Source of the DNA: Pseudomonas fluorescens
Lineage (GTDB): Bacteria; Pseudomonadota; Gammaproteobacteria; Pseudomonadales; Pseudomonadaceae
Direction: 5' to 3'
DNA length: 64,000 bases
Assembly (NCBI RefSeq): GCF_900636825.1
Contig: NZ_LR134318.1
Coordinates: forward strand, 372,001 to 436,000
In this document: positions 9,548 through 19,370 of the stretch, piece by piece
How positions within the stretch are numbered: the stretch's first letter is position 1
How the letters are laid out: each line of letters opens with the position of its first letter
The notes under the pieces: model-generated
What the model saw: the letters and a program-made list of their open reading frames with translations, nothing else
Told to the model about the DNA's origin: nothing
Databases searched by the model: none
Made by a program: the position numbers and the translations under genes

Positions 9548-10753
9548 GTGAAAACCCTCTGGCAACACTGCCACGTCGCAACCATGGCCCAAGGCGCCTA
9601 TTCGATCATCGAGGATGCCGCGATCGTGACGGCCGGTGCGCTCATCGAGTGGATCGGACCGCGCAATCAATTGCCGTCCGGCGAATACCCGGCGGTCAAT
9701 GACCTGCAAGGCGCGTGGGTCACCCCCGGCCTGATCGACTGCCACACTCACACGGTATTCGGCGGCAATCGCAGCGGCGAATTCGAGAAACGACTGCAAG
9801 GCGTCAGTTACGCCGAGATCGCCGCGCAGGGCGGCGGCATCGCCAGCACCGTGCGCGCCACCCGCGAAGCCACTGAAGACGAGCTGTTCGCCAGCGCCGC
9901 CAAACGCCTGAAAAGCCTGATGCGCGACGGCGTGACCACGGTGGAAATGAAATCCGGCTACGGCCTCGATCTGCTCAACGAGCGGAAGATTTTGCGCGTT
10001 ATTCGCCGCCTCGCCGACGAATTGCCGATCAGCGTGCGCAGCACCTGTCTGGCCGCACACGCATTGCCGCCGGAGTACAAGGATCGCGCCGACGAATACA
10101 TTGATCTTGTCTGCGAGCAGATACTCCCGGCACTCGCCGCCGAAGGGCTGGTCGATGCCGTCGATGCGTTCTGCGAATACCTGGCGTTCTCGCCGGAGCA
10201 GGTCGAGCGGGTGTTCGTCGCCGCGCAACAACTGGGTCTGCCGGTAAAGCTGCACGCCGAGCAATTGTCGTCGCTGCACGGCTCCAGCCTCGCGGCACGC
10301 TATAAAGCCTTGTCCGCCGATCACCTGGAGTTCATGGACGAGGCCGATGCCATCGCCATGGCCGCCGCCGATACCGTCGCGGTTTTGCTGCCGGGGGCGT
10401 TCTACTTCCTGCGCGAAACCCAGCTGCCGCCGATGGACGCTCTGCGCAAGCACAAGGTGAAAATCGCTATCGCCAGCGACCTCAACCCCGGCACCTCGCC
10501 GGCGCTGTCGCTGCGCCTGATGCTGAACATGGCCTGCACGTGTTTCCGAATGACTCCCGAAGAAGCGCTCGCTGGCGCGACGATCCATGCCGCGCAAGCG
10601 CTGGGGATGGCCGATACCCACGGTTCGCTGGAAGTTGGCAAGGTTGCCGATTTCGTCGCCTGGGACATCGAGCGTCCGGCGGATCTGGCCTATTGGCTGG
10701 GCGGTGATCTGGACAAGCGCATCGTGCGCCACGGCGTCGAATTACATTGGTAG
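9548..10753 (+). CDS. hutI: Imidazolonepropionase
   Basis: Third hut step: imidazolone propionate is opened to N-formimino-glutamate by this metal-dependent amidohydrolase. 401 residues, the usual size, when started at GTG 9548 behind CGGAGG at 9536-9541. The open frame runs 45 codons further upstream but only through the palindromic repeat. Metal-binding [10 protein letters not shown] is near residue 65, LHAEQLS near 235 and the late Asp of IASDLNPG near 315. hutG starts 10 nt after the stop. Confidence 0.96.
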   Translation: MKTLWQHCHVATMAQGAYSIIEDAAIVTAGALIEWIGPRNQLPSGEYPAVNDLQGAWVTPGLIDCHTHTVFGGNRSGEFEKRLQGVSYAEIAAQGGGIASTVRATREATEDELFASAAKRLKSLMRDGVTTVEMKSGYGLDLLNERKILRVIRRLADELPISVRSTCLAAHALPPEYKDRADEYIDLVCEQILPALAAEGLVDAVDAFCEYLAFSPEQVERVFVAAQQLGLPVKLHAEQLSSLHGSSLAARYKALSADHLEFMDEADAIAMAAADTVAVLLPGAFYFLRETQLPPMDALRKHKVKIAIASDLNPGTSPALSLRLMLNMACTCFRMTPEEALAGATIHAAQALGMADTHGSLEVGKVADFVAWDIERPADLAYWLGGDLDKRIVRHGVELHW

Positions 10754-10763
10754 GAGAGCGGTT

Positions 10764-11567
10764 GTGGAAGAGGTTCTGAAGTTCAAACAAGGCCGCGTGC
10801 CGCTGCTGATCAGCATGCCCCACGCGGGTTTGCGTCTGACGCCGGCAGTCGAGGCTGGGCTGATCCCCGCCGCGAAAAGCCTGCCTGACACTGACTGGCA
10901 TATCCCGCAGCTGTATGACTTTGCCCAGGAATTGGGCGCCAGTACCCTGGCTGCCGAGTATTCGCGTTTCGTCATCGACCTCAACCGGCCGTCCGACGAC
11001 AAACCGTTGTATGCCGGAGCGACCACCGGGTTGTACCCGGCGACGCTATTCGATGGCATTCCGTTGTTTCAGGAAGGGCTGGAGCCGTCGCGCGAAGAGC
11101 GCGCAAGTTATCTGCAGCAGATCTGGACGCCGTATCACCGCACGCTTGCTGAAGAGCTGGCGCGGCTAAAAGCCGAGTTTGGCTATGCGCTGCTGTTCGA
11201 TGCGCACTCGATCCGCTCGATCATCCCGCACTTGTTCGACGGCAAATTGCCGGACTTCAACCTTGGCACATTCAACGGCGCCAGTTGTGATCCGCTGCTG
11301 GCCAGTCAACTTGAGGCGATCTGCGCGCGTCATGCTCAGTTCAGCCATGTGCTGAACGGTCGCTTCAAGGGCGGGCACATCACCCGGCAATACGGCAACC
11401 CGGCAGAAAACATCCACGCCGTGCAGCTGGAACTGTGCCAGTCCACCTACATGGAAGAGTTCGAGCCGTTCCGCTACCGCGCCGATCTGGCCGAACCCAC
11501 GCAAGTGGTGCTCAAAGAATTGCTGCAAGGCTATCTGGCTTGGGGCGAAAAACACTACAGCAAATAA
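10764..11567 (+). CDS. hutG: N-formylglutamate amidohydrolase (deformylase)
   Basis: Final step of the five-step Pseudomonas hut route: N-formylglutamate gives glutamate and formate. 267 residues from GTG 10764, with AGGAG at 10752-10756 overlapping the hutI stop. The N-terminal SMPHAG and the later FDAHSIRSIIPHLFDGKLPDFNLG region are characteristic of the FGase family. This branch requires hutF (formimino-glutamate deiminase), presumably upstream of the window. A REP palindrome follows, probably marking the end of the operon. Confidence 0.95.
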   Translation: MEEVLKFKQGRVPLLISMPHAGLRLTPAVEAGLIPAAKSLPDTDWHIPQLYDFAQELGASTLAAEYSRFVIDLNRPSDDKPLYAGATTGLYPATLFDGIPLFQEGLEPSREERASYLQQIWTPYHRTLAEELARLKAEFGYALLFDAHSIRSIIPHLFDGKLPDFNLGTFNGASCDPLLASQLEAICARHAQFSHVLNGRFKGGHITRQYGNPAENIHAVQLELCQSTYMEEFEPFRYRADLAEPTQVVLKELLQGYLAWGEKHYSK

Positions 11568-11580
11568 TCACGCACTCCCC

Positions 11581-11670
11581 TGTGGGAGCGAGCCTGCTCG
11601 CGAAGGCGTCTGTTCAGCCGACAACCAGGCCGAATGACACACCGCGTTCGCGAGCAGGCTCGCTCCCACA
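11581..11670. repeat. REP palindrome (TGTGGGAGCGAGCCTGCTCGCG type) after hutG
   Basis: Arms of about 28 bp, TGTGGGAGCGAGCCTGCTCG and its complement, flank about 35 bp. The arms are themselves partly palindromic (CGAGC..GCTCG). A second copy lies at 42800-42888. A role as processing or termination site is possible but not shown. Confidence 0.85.
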
Positions 11671-11803
11671 AGGTTTCGTATGCAGCAGAAAAACGGTGAC
11701 AGCGGACAGGCATGCTCATTGACGCAAATCGGGTTTATGATGCCCAACGGCAGAATAATACGAGTCCCCCCAGGGATGACCTCGACCCCTTACGGAGCGC
11801 GCA

Positions 11804-12775
11804 ATGCAGACTTTGTTTCCGCAGATCAAACCTCACGCCCGGCACGATCTGGCTGTCGATGACACCCATACGCTGTACGTTGATGAAAGCGGCTCGCCGG
11901 AAGGTTTGCCGGTGGTGTTCATCCACGGTGGCCCCGGCGCCGGTTGTGACGCGCAGAGCCGGCGTTATTTCGATCCCAATCTGTATCGCATTGTCACCTT
12001 CGACCAGCGCGGCTGCGGACGCTCCACGCCGCACGCCAGTCTGGAAAACAACACCACCTGGGATCTGGTCGAAGACCTCGAGCGCATCCGCAAACACCTC
12101 GGCATTGAAAAATGGGTGCTGTTCGGCGGCTCGTGGGGCTCGACGCTGGCGCTGGCCTACGCACAAACCCACCCGGAGCGTGTGCACGGTCTGATCCTGC
12201 GCGGCATCTTTCTCTGCCGTCCGCAGGAAATCGAATGGTTCTACCAGGCCGGCGCCAGCCGCCTGTTCCCCGACTACTGGCAAGACTACATCGCGCCGAT
12301 TCCGCTGGACGAGCGCGATGACCTGCTCAGCGCCTTTCACAAGCGCCTGATCGGCAATGATCAGATCGCCCAGATGCACGCGGCCAAAGCCTGGTCGACC
12401 TGGGAAGGGCGCACCGCCACGCTGCGGCCTAACCCGCTGGTGGTCGATCGTTTCTCCGAGCCGCAACGCGCGCTGTCGATTGCGCGGATCGAATGCCACT
12501 ACTTCACCAACAACGCCTTCCTTGAGCCGAACCAGTTGATCCGCGACATGGGCAAGATCGCTCATCTGCCCGGCGTGATCATTCATGGTCGCTACGATGT
12601 GATTTGCCCGCTCGACAATGCCTGGGAGTTGCACCAGGCCTGGCCGAACAGCGAACTGCAGGTGATCCGCGACGCCGGTCACGCCGCTTCCGAGCCGGGC
12701 ATCACCGATGCACTGGTGCGCGCGGCCAGTAAAATGGCCCAGCGTTTGCTCGACTTGCCCCTCGAAGAAGCATGA
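11804..12775 (+). CDS. pip: Proline iminopeptidase
   Basis: 323-residue alpha/beta-hydrolase of peptidase family S33, which removes N-terminal proline from peptides in the cytoplasm. Motifs: oxyanion HGGPG at about 41-45, nucleophile Ser110 in GGSWGS, acid in GRYDVICP and base in [18 protein letters not shown] near residue 67 is typical of proline iminopeptidases. The ATG at 11804 gives the usual length. The stop overlaps the start of dtd by 4 nt, so the two are co-transcribed. Confidence 0.95.
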   Translation: MQTLFPQIKPHARHDLAVDDTHTLYVDESGSPEGLPVVFIHGGPGAGCDAQSRRYFDPNLYRIVTFDQRGCGRSTPHASLENNTTWDLVEDLERIRKHLGIEKWVLFGGSWGSTLALAYAQTHPERVHGLILRGIFLCRPQEIEWFYQAGASRLFPDYWQDYIAPIPLDERDDLLSAFHKRLIGNDQIAQMHAAKAWSTWEGRTATLRPNPLVVDRFSEPQRALSIARIECHYFTNNAFLEPNQLIRDMGKIAHLPGVIIHGRYDVICPLDNAWELHQAWPNSELQVIRDAGHAASEPGITDALVRAASKMAQRLLDLPLEEA

Positions 12776-13209
12776 AAGCGCTTTTACAGCGGGTACGCGG
12801 TGCGCGGGTTGAAGTCGCGGGCGAGGTGGTTGGCGCGGTCGATCAGGGTTTGCTCGTGCTGGTCGCGGTCGAACCTGACGACACGCGTATCAGCGCCGAC
12901 AAACTTCTGCATAAGCTGCTTAACTATCGTGTATTCAGCGATGCGGAGGGCAAGATGAATTTGTCCCTGGCGGATGTCGGCGGTGGGTTGCTGCTGGTCT
13001 CTCAGTTCACCTTGGCAGCCGACACCAAAAGCGGGTTGCGACCGAGCTTTTCCACGGCCGCGCCCCCAGCCTTGGGCGAGGAATTGTTCGACTATTTATT
13101 GAACAGCGCGAAACAGGTGCATGGCACTGTGGCATCAGGTAGATTCGGCGCCGATATGCAGGTGCACTTGGTCAATGATGGCCCTGTTACCTTTTTGTTA
13201 CAGACCTGA
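12772..13209 (+). CDS. dtd: D-aminoacyl-tRNA deacylase
   Basis: 145 residues, the standard size. It hydrolyses D-amino acids wrongly attached to tRNA. Conserved features: the MKALLQRV N-terminus, SQFTLAADT (catalytic region) near residue 78, and the C-terminal GPVTFLLQT whose Gly-Pro pair reaches into the partner active site in the dimer. It overlaps pip by 4 nt. Confidence 0.97.
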   Translation: MKALLQRVRGARVEVAGEVVGAVDQGLLVLVAVEPDDTRISADKLLHKLLNYRVFSDAEGKMNLSLADVGGGLLLVSQFTLAADTKSGLRPSFSTAAPPALGEELFDYLLNSAKQVHGTVASGRFGADMQVHLVNDGPVTFLLQT

Positions 13210-13528
13210 AAGCGCTTGAAACAGGTTTTTCAGAAAATTCGGCTGTTTTAAGGTGTTTACGCGATAAATACTTTGTTACCCCTGATGCGTTGTCATGCGG
13301 GCTACTAGATAATCGCGCGCACTGGGATCAGCGTTCGCTGGTCCATTTTTCACTTAGGTAGAGACTTGTCTGGATCCGATTGGGGAATCATTTTGCCCCG
13401 GCGGAGTCGGAACAATGCTCGCCAACTTGGCAAGGGTGCGCTGGAAGGTCGGCTTTTTACCGCCGAAAACCCTACAGGCACTTCATCTGGCCGTTGGTTT
13501 ATTGATCTGTTTTCGGCGAGGGTTGCTC
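13210..13528. other. dtd-opgG intergenic and leader region
   Basis: 319 bp upstream of the preferred opgG start. It contains a hairpin plus T run (13325-13350, listed separately) and an ATG at 13415 with a good GGAG site that is in frame with opgG. No convincing sigma-70 pair with proper spacing was found; TTGTCA at 13290 is too close to the AT-rich GATAAT at 13308. Confidence 0.5.
13325..13350 (+). terminator. Intrinsic-terminator-like hairpin in the opgG leader
   Basis: GGATCAGC (13325-13332), a 4-nt loop, GCTGGTCC (13337-13344), then A and five T. The stem is 8 bp with one G-T pair. It could end pip-dtd transcripts or act as a leader attenuator ahead of opgGH. The T run is short, so strength is uncertain. 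Confidence 0.5.
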
Positions 13529-15340
13529 GTGATTGTTAGTCCCTGTAATGCAGCAAAAATGTCTGCCAAACGCGTGCGAAGTGCTCTGGTAGCGGGTTCG
13601 GCGCTCCTGTGCCTGCTCAGCGCCGGTCAGCTTTGGGCGTTCAATCTTGACGATGTGTCGGCCAAGGCTAAAGAGCTGGCCGGGCAGAAGTTCGAAGCCC
13701 CGCGCAGCAACCTGCCGAACGAATTCCGCGACATGAAATTCGCGGACTATCAGAAAATCCGCTTCCTCACCGAAAAGGCTGAGTGGGCTGATCAGAAAAC
13801 GCCGTTCAAGCTCTCGTTCTACCACCAGGGTATGCACTTCGATACACCGGTGAAAATCAACGAAATCACCGCGAACACCGTCTCGGAAATCAAATACGAT
13901 CCGACGCGTTTCGATTTCGGCGATTTGAAATTCGATCCAAAAGCCACTGAACAACTGGGCTACGCCGGTTTCCGTGTGCTGTATCCGATCAACAAGGCCG
14001 ACAAGCAAGACGAAATCATGACCATGCTCGGCGCGAGTTACTTCCGCGTTGTTGGCAAGGGCCACACCTATGGCCTGTCGGCTCGTGGTCTGGCGATCGA
14101 TACCGCGCTGCCGTCGGGTGAAGAATTCCCGCGTTTCCGCGAGTTCTGGATCCAGCAGCCAAAGCCGGGCGACAAGCACCTGGTGATCTTCGCCCTGCTC
14201 GATTCGCCGCGCGCCACTGGTGCTTACCGGCTGATCCTGCGTCCGGGCAGCGACACCATTGTCGACGTCAAGGCGCAGATGTTCCTGCGTGACAAGGTCG
14301 GCAAACTGGGCATCGCGCCGCTGACCAGCATGTTCCTGTTCGGCGCCAACCAGCCGTCGAAAGTCCTCAACTATCGTCGTGAACTGCACGACTCCAGCGG
14401 TCTGTCGATCCATGCCGGCAACGGCGAGTGGATCTGGCGTCCACTGAACAACCCGAAACACCTGGCCGTGAGCAACTTCAGCGTCGAGAACCCGCGCGGT
14501 TTCGGTCTGCTGCAGCGTGGCCGCGACTTCAGCCACTACGAAGATCTCGACGACCGCTACGACAAGCGCCCAAGCGCCTGGATCGAGCCGAAGGGCGAGT
14601 GGGGCAAGGGCACTGTCGATCTGGTAGAGATTCCGACCGCTGACGAAACCAACGACAACATCGTTGCGTTCTGGAGCCCGGAAAAAATGCCGGAGCCAGG
14701 CCAGCCTCTGGACTTCGCCTACCGCATGCACTGGACCATGGACGAAGCGGCGCTGCACGCGCCGGACAGCGCTTGGGTTGCGCAGACGCTGCGCTCCACC
14801 GGTGACGTCAAGCAGTCGAACCTGATCCGTCAGCCGGACGGCAGCGTGGCTTATCTGGTCGACTTCGAAGGCCCTTCGCTGGCCGCTCTGGCGCCCGATG
14901 CCGATGTGCGCAGTCAAGTCAGCGTTGGCGACAACGCCGAACTGGTCGAGAACAGCGTGCGCTACAACCCGGAAACCAAGGGCTGGCGTTTGACCCTGCG
15001 GATGAAGATCAAGGACGCCAGCAAGGCGACCGAAATGCGCGCCGCGCTGGTTCAGCCTGTCGTGACAGCTGATCTGGGCAAATCCGTGCCGGCCTCGAAC
15101 TCGTCGGTCGCCAAGGCTGACAAGGTTGCCGCCAAGCAGCAGGAAAAAATCGACAAGGAAGCCAAGGCCGCTGAAGCCAAACAGGCCGAAGCCAAGCCTG
15201 CGGCCGATGCCAAGGACCAGGCCGACAAAGACGCCAAGCAGCCAGTCGCTGCCGACGCGGCCCCAGCCACACCGGAATCGGCGCCGACTGAAGAAGTCCT
15301 GACCGAGACCTGGAGCTATCAGTTGCCTGCCGATGAGTAA
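13529..15340 (+). CDS. opgG: Periplasmic glucan biosynthesis protein G
   Basis: Periplasmic protein for osmoregulated periplasmic glucans (OPGs), thought to act on the glucan backbone made by OpgH. About 603 residues from GTG 13529. From there a signal sequence is visible (KMSAKRVR, then a hydrophobic stretch ending LWA, before FNLDD). The MdoG domain follows to about residue 510, then an Ala/Lys/Glu-rich linker and a C-terminal [13 protein letters not shown]. An in-frame ATG at 13415 has a better ribosome site but would add 38 residues before the signal sequence. The end overlaps opgH by 8 nt. Confidence 0.93.
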   Translation: MIVSPCNAAKMSAKRVRSALVAGSALLCLLSAGQLWAFNLDDVSAKAKELAGQKFEAPRSNLPNEFRDMKFADYQKIRFLTEKAEWADQKTPFKLSFYHQGMHFDTPVKINEITANTVSEIKYDPTRFDFGDLKFDPKATEQLGYAGFRVLYPINKADKQDEIMTMLGASYFRVVGKGHTYGLSARGLAIDTALPSGEEFPRFREFWIQQPKPGDKHLVIFALLDSPRATGAYRLILRPGSDTIVDVKAQMFLRDKVGKLGIAPLTSMFLFGANQPSKVLNYRRELHDSSGLSIHAGNGEWIWRPLNNPKHLAVSNFSVENPRGFGLLQRGRDFSHYEDLDDRYDKRPSAWIEPKGEWGKGTVDLVEIPTADETNDNIVAFWSPEKMPEPGQPLDFAYRMHWTMDEAALHAPDSAWVAQTLRSTGDVKQSNLIRQPDGSVAYLVDFEGPSLAALAPDADVRSQVSVGDNAELVENSVRYNPETKGWRLTLRMKIKDASKATEMRAALVQPVVTADLGKSVPASNSSVAKADKVAAKQQEKIDKEAKAAEAKQAEAKPAADAKDQADKDAKQPVAADAAPATPESAPTEEVLTETWSYQLPADE

Positions 15341-17903
15341 TTCTCAAGTACAGCCGGAAACTCTGTCCGAGTATCTGGCGCATCTGCCGATGACCGACGA
15401 ACAGCGCGCGGAGCTCGCGGGCTGCCAGTCGTTCAGCGAGTTGCATGAACGCCTGTCGTCCTCGACATTCGACGCTCCTGCCGAAGCCGCCCAGGCTTCG
15501 GTGGGCAAGCGCCTGGTCCTGAGCACTGCCGAACAGCTTGAAGAAGCGGAAATGCTAGTGCTCGACGCCAGCGGCCGCGTCAGCTTGAAGGCCACGCCGC
15601 CGATCCGCCGGACCAAAGTTGTGCCGGAGCCATGGCGCACCAATATTCTGGTGCGTGGCTGGCGCCGACTGACCGGCCGGACCAACCCTCCGCAACCGCC
15701 GAAGGACGCCAATGTCCTGCCGGCGGCGCGCTGGCGCACCGTCGGTTCGATCCGTCGCTACATTCTGTTGGTGTTGATGCTCGGCCAGACCATCGTTGCT
15801 GGCTGGTACATGAAAGGCATCATGCCGTACCAGGGCTGGTCGTTCGTCGATCTGGACGAAGTGCTGCATCAACCGCTGTTGCAGACCGCCACCCAAGTGC
15901 TGCCGTATGCGTTGCAAACCAGCATCCTGATTCTGTTCGGGATTCTGTTCTGCTGGGTGTCTGCCGGTTTCTGGACGGCGCTGATGGGCTTCCTCGAGTT
16001 GCTCACCGGCCATGACAAATACCGCATCTCCGGCAAAAGCGCCGGCAACGAGCCGATTGCCAAAGACGCGCGTACTGCGTTGGTGATGCCGATCTGCAAC
16101 GAAGACGTGCCGCGTGTATTCGCTGGTCTGCGTGCGACGTTCGAATCGGTTGCCGCTACCGGTGATCTGGATCGCTTCGACTTCTTCGTCCTCAGCGACA
16201 GTAACGACACTGATATCTGCGTCGCCGAGCAACAGGCCTGGCTGGATGTCTGCCGCGAAGCCAAAGGCTTCGGCAAGATCTTCTATCGCCGCCGTCGCCG
16301 TCGTGTGAAGCGCAAGAGCGGCAACCTCGACGACTTCTGCCGTCGTTGGGGCGGTGACTACAAGTACATGGTCGTGCTCGACGCTGACTCGGTGATGAGC
16401 GGCGAGTGCCTGACCAGTCTGGTGCGCTTGATGGAAGCCACGCCGGACGCCGGGATCATCCAGACCGCGCCGCGTGCGTCGGGCATGGATACCCTGTATG
16501 CGCGCATGCAGCAGTTTGCCACCCGCGTGTACGGTCCGCTGTTCACCGCCGGTCTGCACTTCTGGCAGCTGGGTGAATCCCACTATTGGGGTCACAACGC
16601 GATCATCCGCATGAAGCCGTTCATCGACCACTGCGCCCTGGCGCCGTTGCCGGGCAAAGGGGCGTTCTCCGGTGCGATTCTGTCTCACGACTTCGTTGAA
16701 GCCGCACTGATGCGTCGTGCCGGGTGGGGCGTGTGGATTGCCTATGACTTGCCGGGCAGCTACGAAGAACTGCCACCAAACCTGCTCGATGAACTCAAGC
16801 GTGACCGTCGCTGGTGCCACGGCAACCTGATGAACTTCCGTCTGTTCCTCGTCAAGGGCATGCACCCGGTGCACCGTGCGGTGTTCCTGACGGGCGTGAT
16901 GTCGTACCTGTCGGCGCCGTTGTGGTTCTTCTTCCTGGTGTTGTCGACCGCGCTACTGGCGGTGAATACGCTGATGGAACCGCAGTACTTCCTTGAACCG
17001 CGTCAGCTCTATCCGCTATGGCCACAATGGCACCCGGACAAAGCCATCGCGCTGTTCTCGACGACGATCGTGCTGCTGTTCCTGCCGAAGCTGTTGAGCA
17101 TCATCCTGATCTGGGCCAAAGGCGCGAAAGAGTTCGGCGGCAAGTTCAAGGTGACGCTGTCGATGCTGCTGGAGATGTTGTTCTCCATGCTGCTGGCGCC
17201 GGTGCGGATGATCTTCCACACGCGTTTCGTTCTCGCCGCGTTCCTCGGCTGGGCCGCAACCTGGAACTCGCCGCAGCGTGACGACGACTCGACTCCCTGG
17301 AGCGAAGCGGTCAAACGCCACGGCCCGCAGACCCTGTTGGGCTTCTGCTGGGCGCTGCTGGTGATCTGGCTGAACCCGAGCTTCCTGTGGTGGCTGGTGC
17401 CGATCGTTGGTTCGTTGATGCTGTCGATTCCGGTGTCGGTGATATCCAGCCGTGTTGGCCTGGGCCTGAAGTCCCGTGACGAGAGCCTGTTTCTCATTCC
17501 TGAGGAATACAATCCGCCACAGGCGCTGTTGGCGACCGATCAGTACACCCACGAAAATCGTTACCACGCCCTCAACGACGGCTTCGTCCGTGCAGTGGTC
17601 GATCCGCAGCAGAACGCCTTGGCGTGCTCGCTGGCGACCTCGCGTCACGGCCAGGCCGAGCCGATTGAATGGCTGCGTCAGGAGCGGGTGCGTCACGCGA
17701 TCAAGGTCGGCCCGGCCGGGCTGAACAACCATGATCGCCTGCAATTGCTCAGCGATCCTGTAGCCCTGTCACGCCTGCATGAGCAGGTGTGGGCCGAAGG
17801 TCACGCCGAGTGGCTGGACGCCTGGCGCGCTTCGGTGAAAGCCGATCCGCATGCGCCGCTGCTGCCGTTACAACCGGTGAGTCTGCAGGCTCAGCCGGCC
17901 TGA
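15333..17903 (+). CDS. opgH: Glucan biosynthesis glucosyltransferase H
   Basis: 856-residue inner-membrane GT2 glucosyltransferase that builds the beta-1,2-glucan backbone from UDP-glucose and passes it to the periplasm. The N-terminal cytoplasmic part is followed by two membrane segments (about 140-220), the catalytic domain ([14 protein letters not shown] near 250, VLDADS near 349, RDRRWCHGN near 490, the QxxRW-like product site), then several more membrane helices to about 720 and a cytoplasmic tail. It overlaps opgG and ends at a clear terminator. Confidence 0.96.
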   Translation: MSNSQVQPETLSEYLAHLPMTDEQRAELAGCQSFSELHERLSSSTFDAPAEAAQASVGKRLVLSTAEQLEEAEMLVLDASGRVSLKATPPIRRTKVVPEPWRTNILVRGWRRLTGRTNPPQPPKDANVLPAARWRTVGSIRRYILLVLMLGQTIVAGWYMKGIMPYQGWSFVDLDEVLHQPLLQTATQVLPYALQTSILILFGILFCWVSAGFWTALMGFLELLTGHDKYRISGKSAGNEPIAKDARTALVMPICNEDVPRVFAGLRATFESVAATGDLDRFDFFVLSDSNDTDICVAEQQAWLDVCREAKGFGKIFYRRRRRRVKRKSGNLDDFCRRWGGDYKYMVVLDADSVMSGECLTSLVRLMEATPDAGIIQTAPRASGMDTLYARMQQFATRVYGPLFTAGLHFWQLGESHYWGHNAIIRMKPFIDHCALAPLPGKGAFSGAILSHDFVEAALMRRAGWGVWIAYDLPGSYEELPPNLLDELKRDRRWCHGNLMNFRLFLVKGMHPVHRAVFLTGVMSYLSAPLWFFFLVLSTALLAVNTLMEPQYFLEPRQLYPLWPQWHPDKAIALFSTTIVLLFLPKLLSIILIWAKGAKEFGGKFKVTLSMLLEMLFSMLLAPVRMIFHTRFVLAAFLGWAATWNSPQRDDDSTPWSEAVKRHGPQTLLGFCWALLVIWLNPSFLWWLVPIVGSLMLSIPVSVISSRVGLGLKSRDESLFLIPEEYNPPQALLATDQYTHENRYHALNDGFVRAVVDPQQNALACSLATSRHGQAEPIEWLRQERVRHAIKVGPAGLNNHDRLQLLSDPVALSRLHEQVWAEGHAEWLDAWRASVKADPHAPLLPLQPVSLQAQPA

Positions 17904-17908
17904 TGAAG

Positions 17909-17938
17909 AAACCCCGCCTGAATTGGCGGGGTTTTTTA
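17909..17938 (+). terminator. Rho-independent terminator of opgGH
   Basis: AAACCCCGCC, a 6-nt loop TGAATT, then GGCGGGGTTTTTT. A strong GC stem followed by six T, six bases after the opgH stop. Confidence 0.93.
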
Positions 17939-17951
17939 TGGTCGCTGAAAA

Positions 17952-18129
17952 ACCCCTCACCCCAGCCCTCTCCCGGAGGGAGAGGGGGCCGACCGAGCCG
18001 TCTGGCGCTATACATCGACCTGAAACATCGAGTCGATTGCGGATGCGGCTAATCCTATTCAGGTCGGCGTATCTCTGAAGCATCCCCCGATCGGCCCCCT
18101 CTCCCTCCGGGAGAGGGCTGGGGTGAGGG
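17952..18129. repeat. Intergenic palindromic element (CCCTCACCCCAGCCCTCTCCC type), copy 2
   Basis: About 178 bp. Outer inverted arms (CCCCTCACCCCAGCCCTCTC on the left, its complement at 18103-18129) enclose a second inverted pair, ATCGACCTGAA near 18013 and TTCAGGTCGGCGTAT near 18057. The nested symmetry is shared with the copy at 29667-29833. Confidence 0.82.
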
Positions 18130-18227
18130 TGTGCTCTTGATGTTCAAACAAATCCCTGATTAAACCTTGTGCAAAAAAACGAGTGCGTTAGCATCCGTCC
18201 CCGAATTGGCGCGCCCGGGCTTTTTTG

Positions 18228-18455
18228 CCTGTCGGTTTCGAAGTCGACATCCTCAAAGCCATGCCCAAGGCCATGGGCGTCAAGCTGGAACTGGTTTCCA
18301 CCGGTTACGACGGCATCATTCCGGCGCTGATGACCGACAAGTTCGACATGATCGGCAGCGGCATGACCCTGACTCAGGAGCGCAACCTGCTCCTGAATTT
18401 CAGCGATCCGTTCATCGTCGTCGGCCAGACTCTGCTGATCCGCAAGGAACTCGTG
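18228..18455 (+). pseudogene. Remnant of an amino-acid ABC transporter binding protein
   Basis: About 76 codons that read as the first lobe of a polar-amino-acid binding protein (SBP_bac_3): PVGFEVDILKAM, STGYDGIIPALMTDKFDMI, MTLTQERNLLLNFSDPF, ending LLIRKEL. A normal protein has 250-280 residues. The signal peptide and the start are missing, and at about 18455 the reading passes straight into permease-like sequence. PAO1 has an intact binding protein (PA5076, from memory) in this place next to opgH, so this is a deletion product of an ancestral gene. Confidence 0.85.
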
Positions 18456-18555
18456 AACCTGTCCCGCGAGTTCGCCGGGATCGCGCGCTGTCGCTGTTCA
18501 CTGGCGCCTATGTGGCAGAGATCATCCGCTCCGGCGTGCAGTCGATTGCCCGTGT
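18456..18555 (+). pseudogene. Fragment of an amino-acid ABC permease
   Basis: A stretch of about 30 codons in which FAGI is followed, after a frame change near 18482, by ALSLFTGAYVAEIIRSGVQS, the conserved EAA-type region of HisM/GlnP permeases. The rest of a roughly 220-residue permease is gone on both sides, and the ATPase remnant follows directly. Two large internal deletions thus appear to have joined three genes. Confidence 0.8.
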
Positions 18556-19276
18556 CGCGATCTGGTAAAAGTCTTCGACACCCGTGGCCAAGTCGTGCGC
18601 GCGGTGGATAACGTCAGCACCCGCGTGGCCAAAGGCGAAGTGCTGGTGGTGATCGGCCGTCCGGTTCCGGCAAGTCGACCTTCCTGCGATGTCTCAATGG
18701 TCTGGAAGAATTCGACTCCGGCTCGGTGAGCATCGACGGCCTGCAGCTGGCCGACGCGAAAACCGACGTCAACTCCTACCGCCGCGAAGTCGGCATGGTC
18801 TTTCAGCACTTCAACCTGTTTCCACACATGACCGTGCTGGAGAACCTCTGCCTGGCGCAGAAAGTCGTGCGCAAGCGCGGCAAGAAAGAGCGCGAGGCCA
18901 AAGCCATGGCGTTGCTGGAAAAGGTCGGCATTGCGCAGAAGGCCCACGAGTTTCCGTCACGCCTGCCCGGTGGTCAGCAGCTACGTGTGGCGATTCCCGG
19001 GCGCTGGCGATGGAGCCAAAGGTCATGCTGTTCGACGAACCGACATCGGCGCTCGACCCGGAAATGGTCGGCGAAGTGCTGGACGTGATGAAGAACCTGG
19101 CGGTGGAAGGCATGACCATGGTTTGCGTGACCCATGAGATGGGCTTCGCCCGGGAAGTGGCGGATCGGGTGTTGTTCTTCGATCACGGCAGACTGTTGGA
19201 AGATGCCGCGCCAGCAGAATTTTTCGCGGCGCCGAAAGATCAGCGTGCTCAGGCTTTTCTGCGTCAGGTTCTTTAA
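18556..19276 (+). pseudogene. Frameshifted amino-acid ABC transporter ATPase (GlnQ/HisP type)
   Basis: About 240 codons of an ATPase missing only its extreme N-terminus. It reads RDLVKVFDTRGQVVRAVDNVS, then loses one base near 18659 inside Walker A (the remaining sequence reads SGSGKST in another frame). It continues with [19 protein letters not shown] and loses another base near 18997, after which [22 protein letters not shown] and [16 protein letters not shown] follow to the natural C-terminus LRQVL. The signature motif is mutated from LSGGQQQR to LPGGQQLR. It cannot make a working ATPase. Confidence 0.9.
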
Positions 19277-19285
19277 ACCGCAAAA

Positions 19286-19361
19286 AGATCGCAGCCTTCG
19301 GCAGCTCCTACAGGGTTATGTTTACACCTGTGAGGGCTGCCGAGGGCTGCGATCTTTTGCT
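19286..19361. repeat. REP palindrome, degenerate copy
   Basis: GATCGCAGCCTTCGGCAGCT and a less perfect inverse (GGGCTGCCGAGGGCTGCGATC) between the ATPase remnant and the chemoreceptor, which converge here. Same family as the element at 1314. Confidence 0.75.
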
Positions 19362-19370
19362 TTTGGGCTG

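Noticed and set aside
13285..13313. Sigma-70 promoter for opgG at TTGTCA/GATAAT
   Set aside because: The spacing is only about 12 bp, too short for a functional pair.
18167..18568. Intact small gene in the ABC remnant region
   Set aside because: Both overlapping frames switch between family segments, start without a signal peptide or ribosome site, and end at frameshift stops; they are best read as pseudogene fragments.
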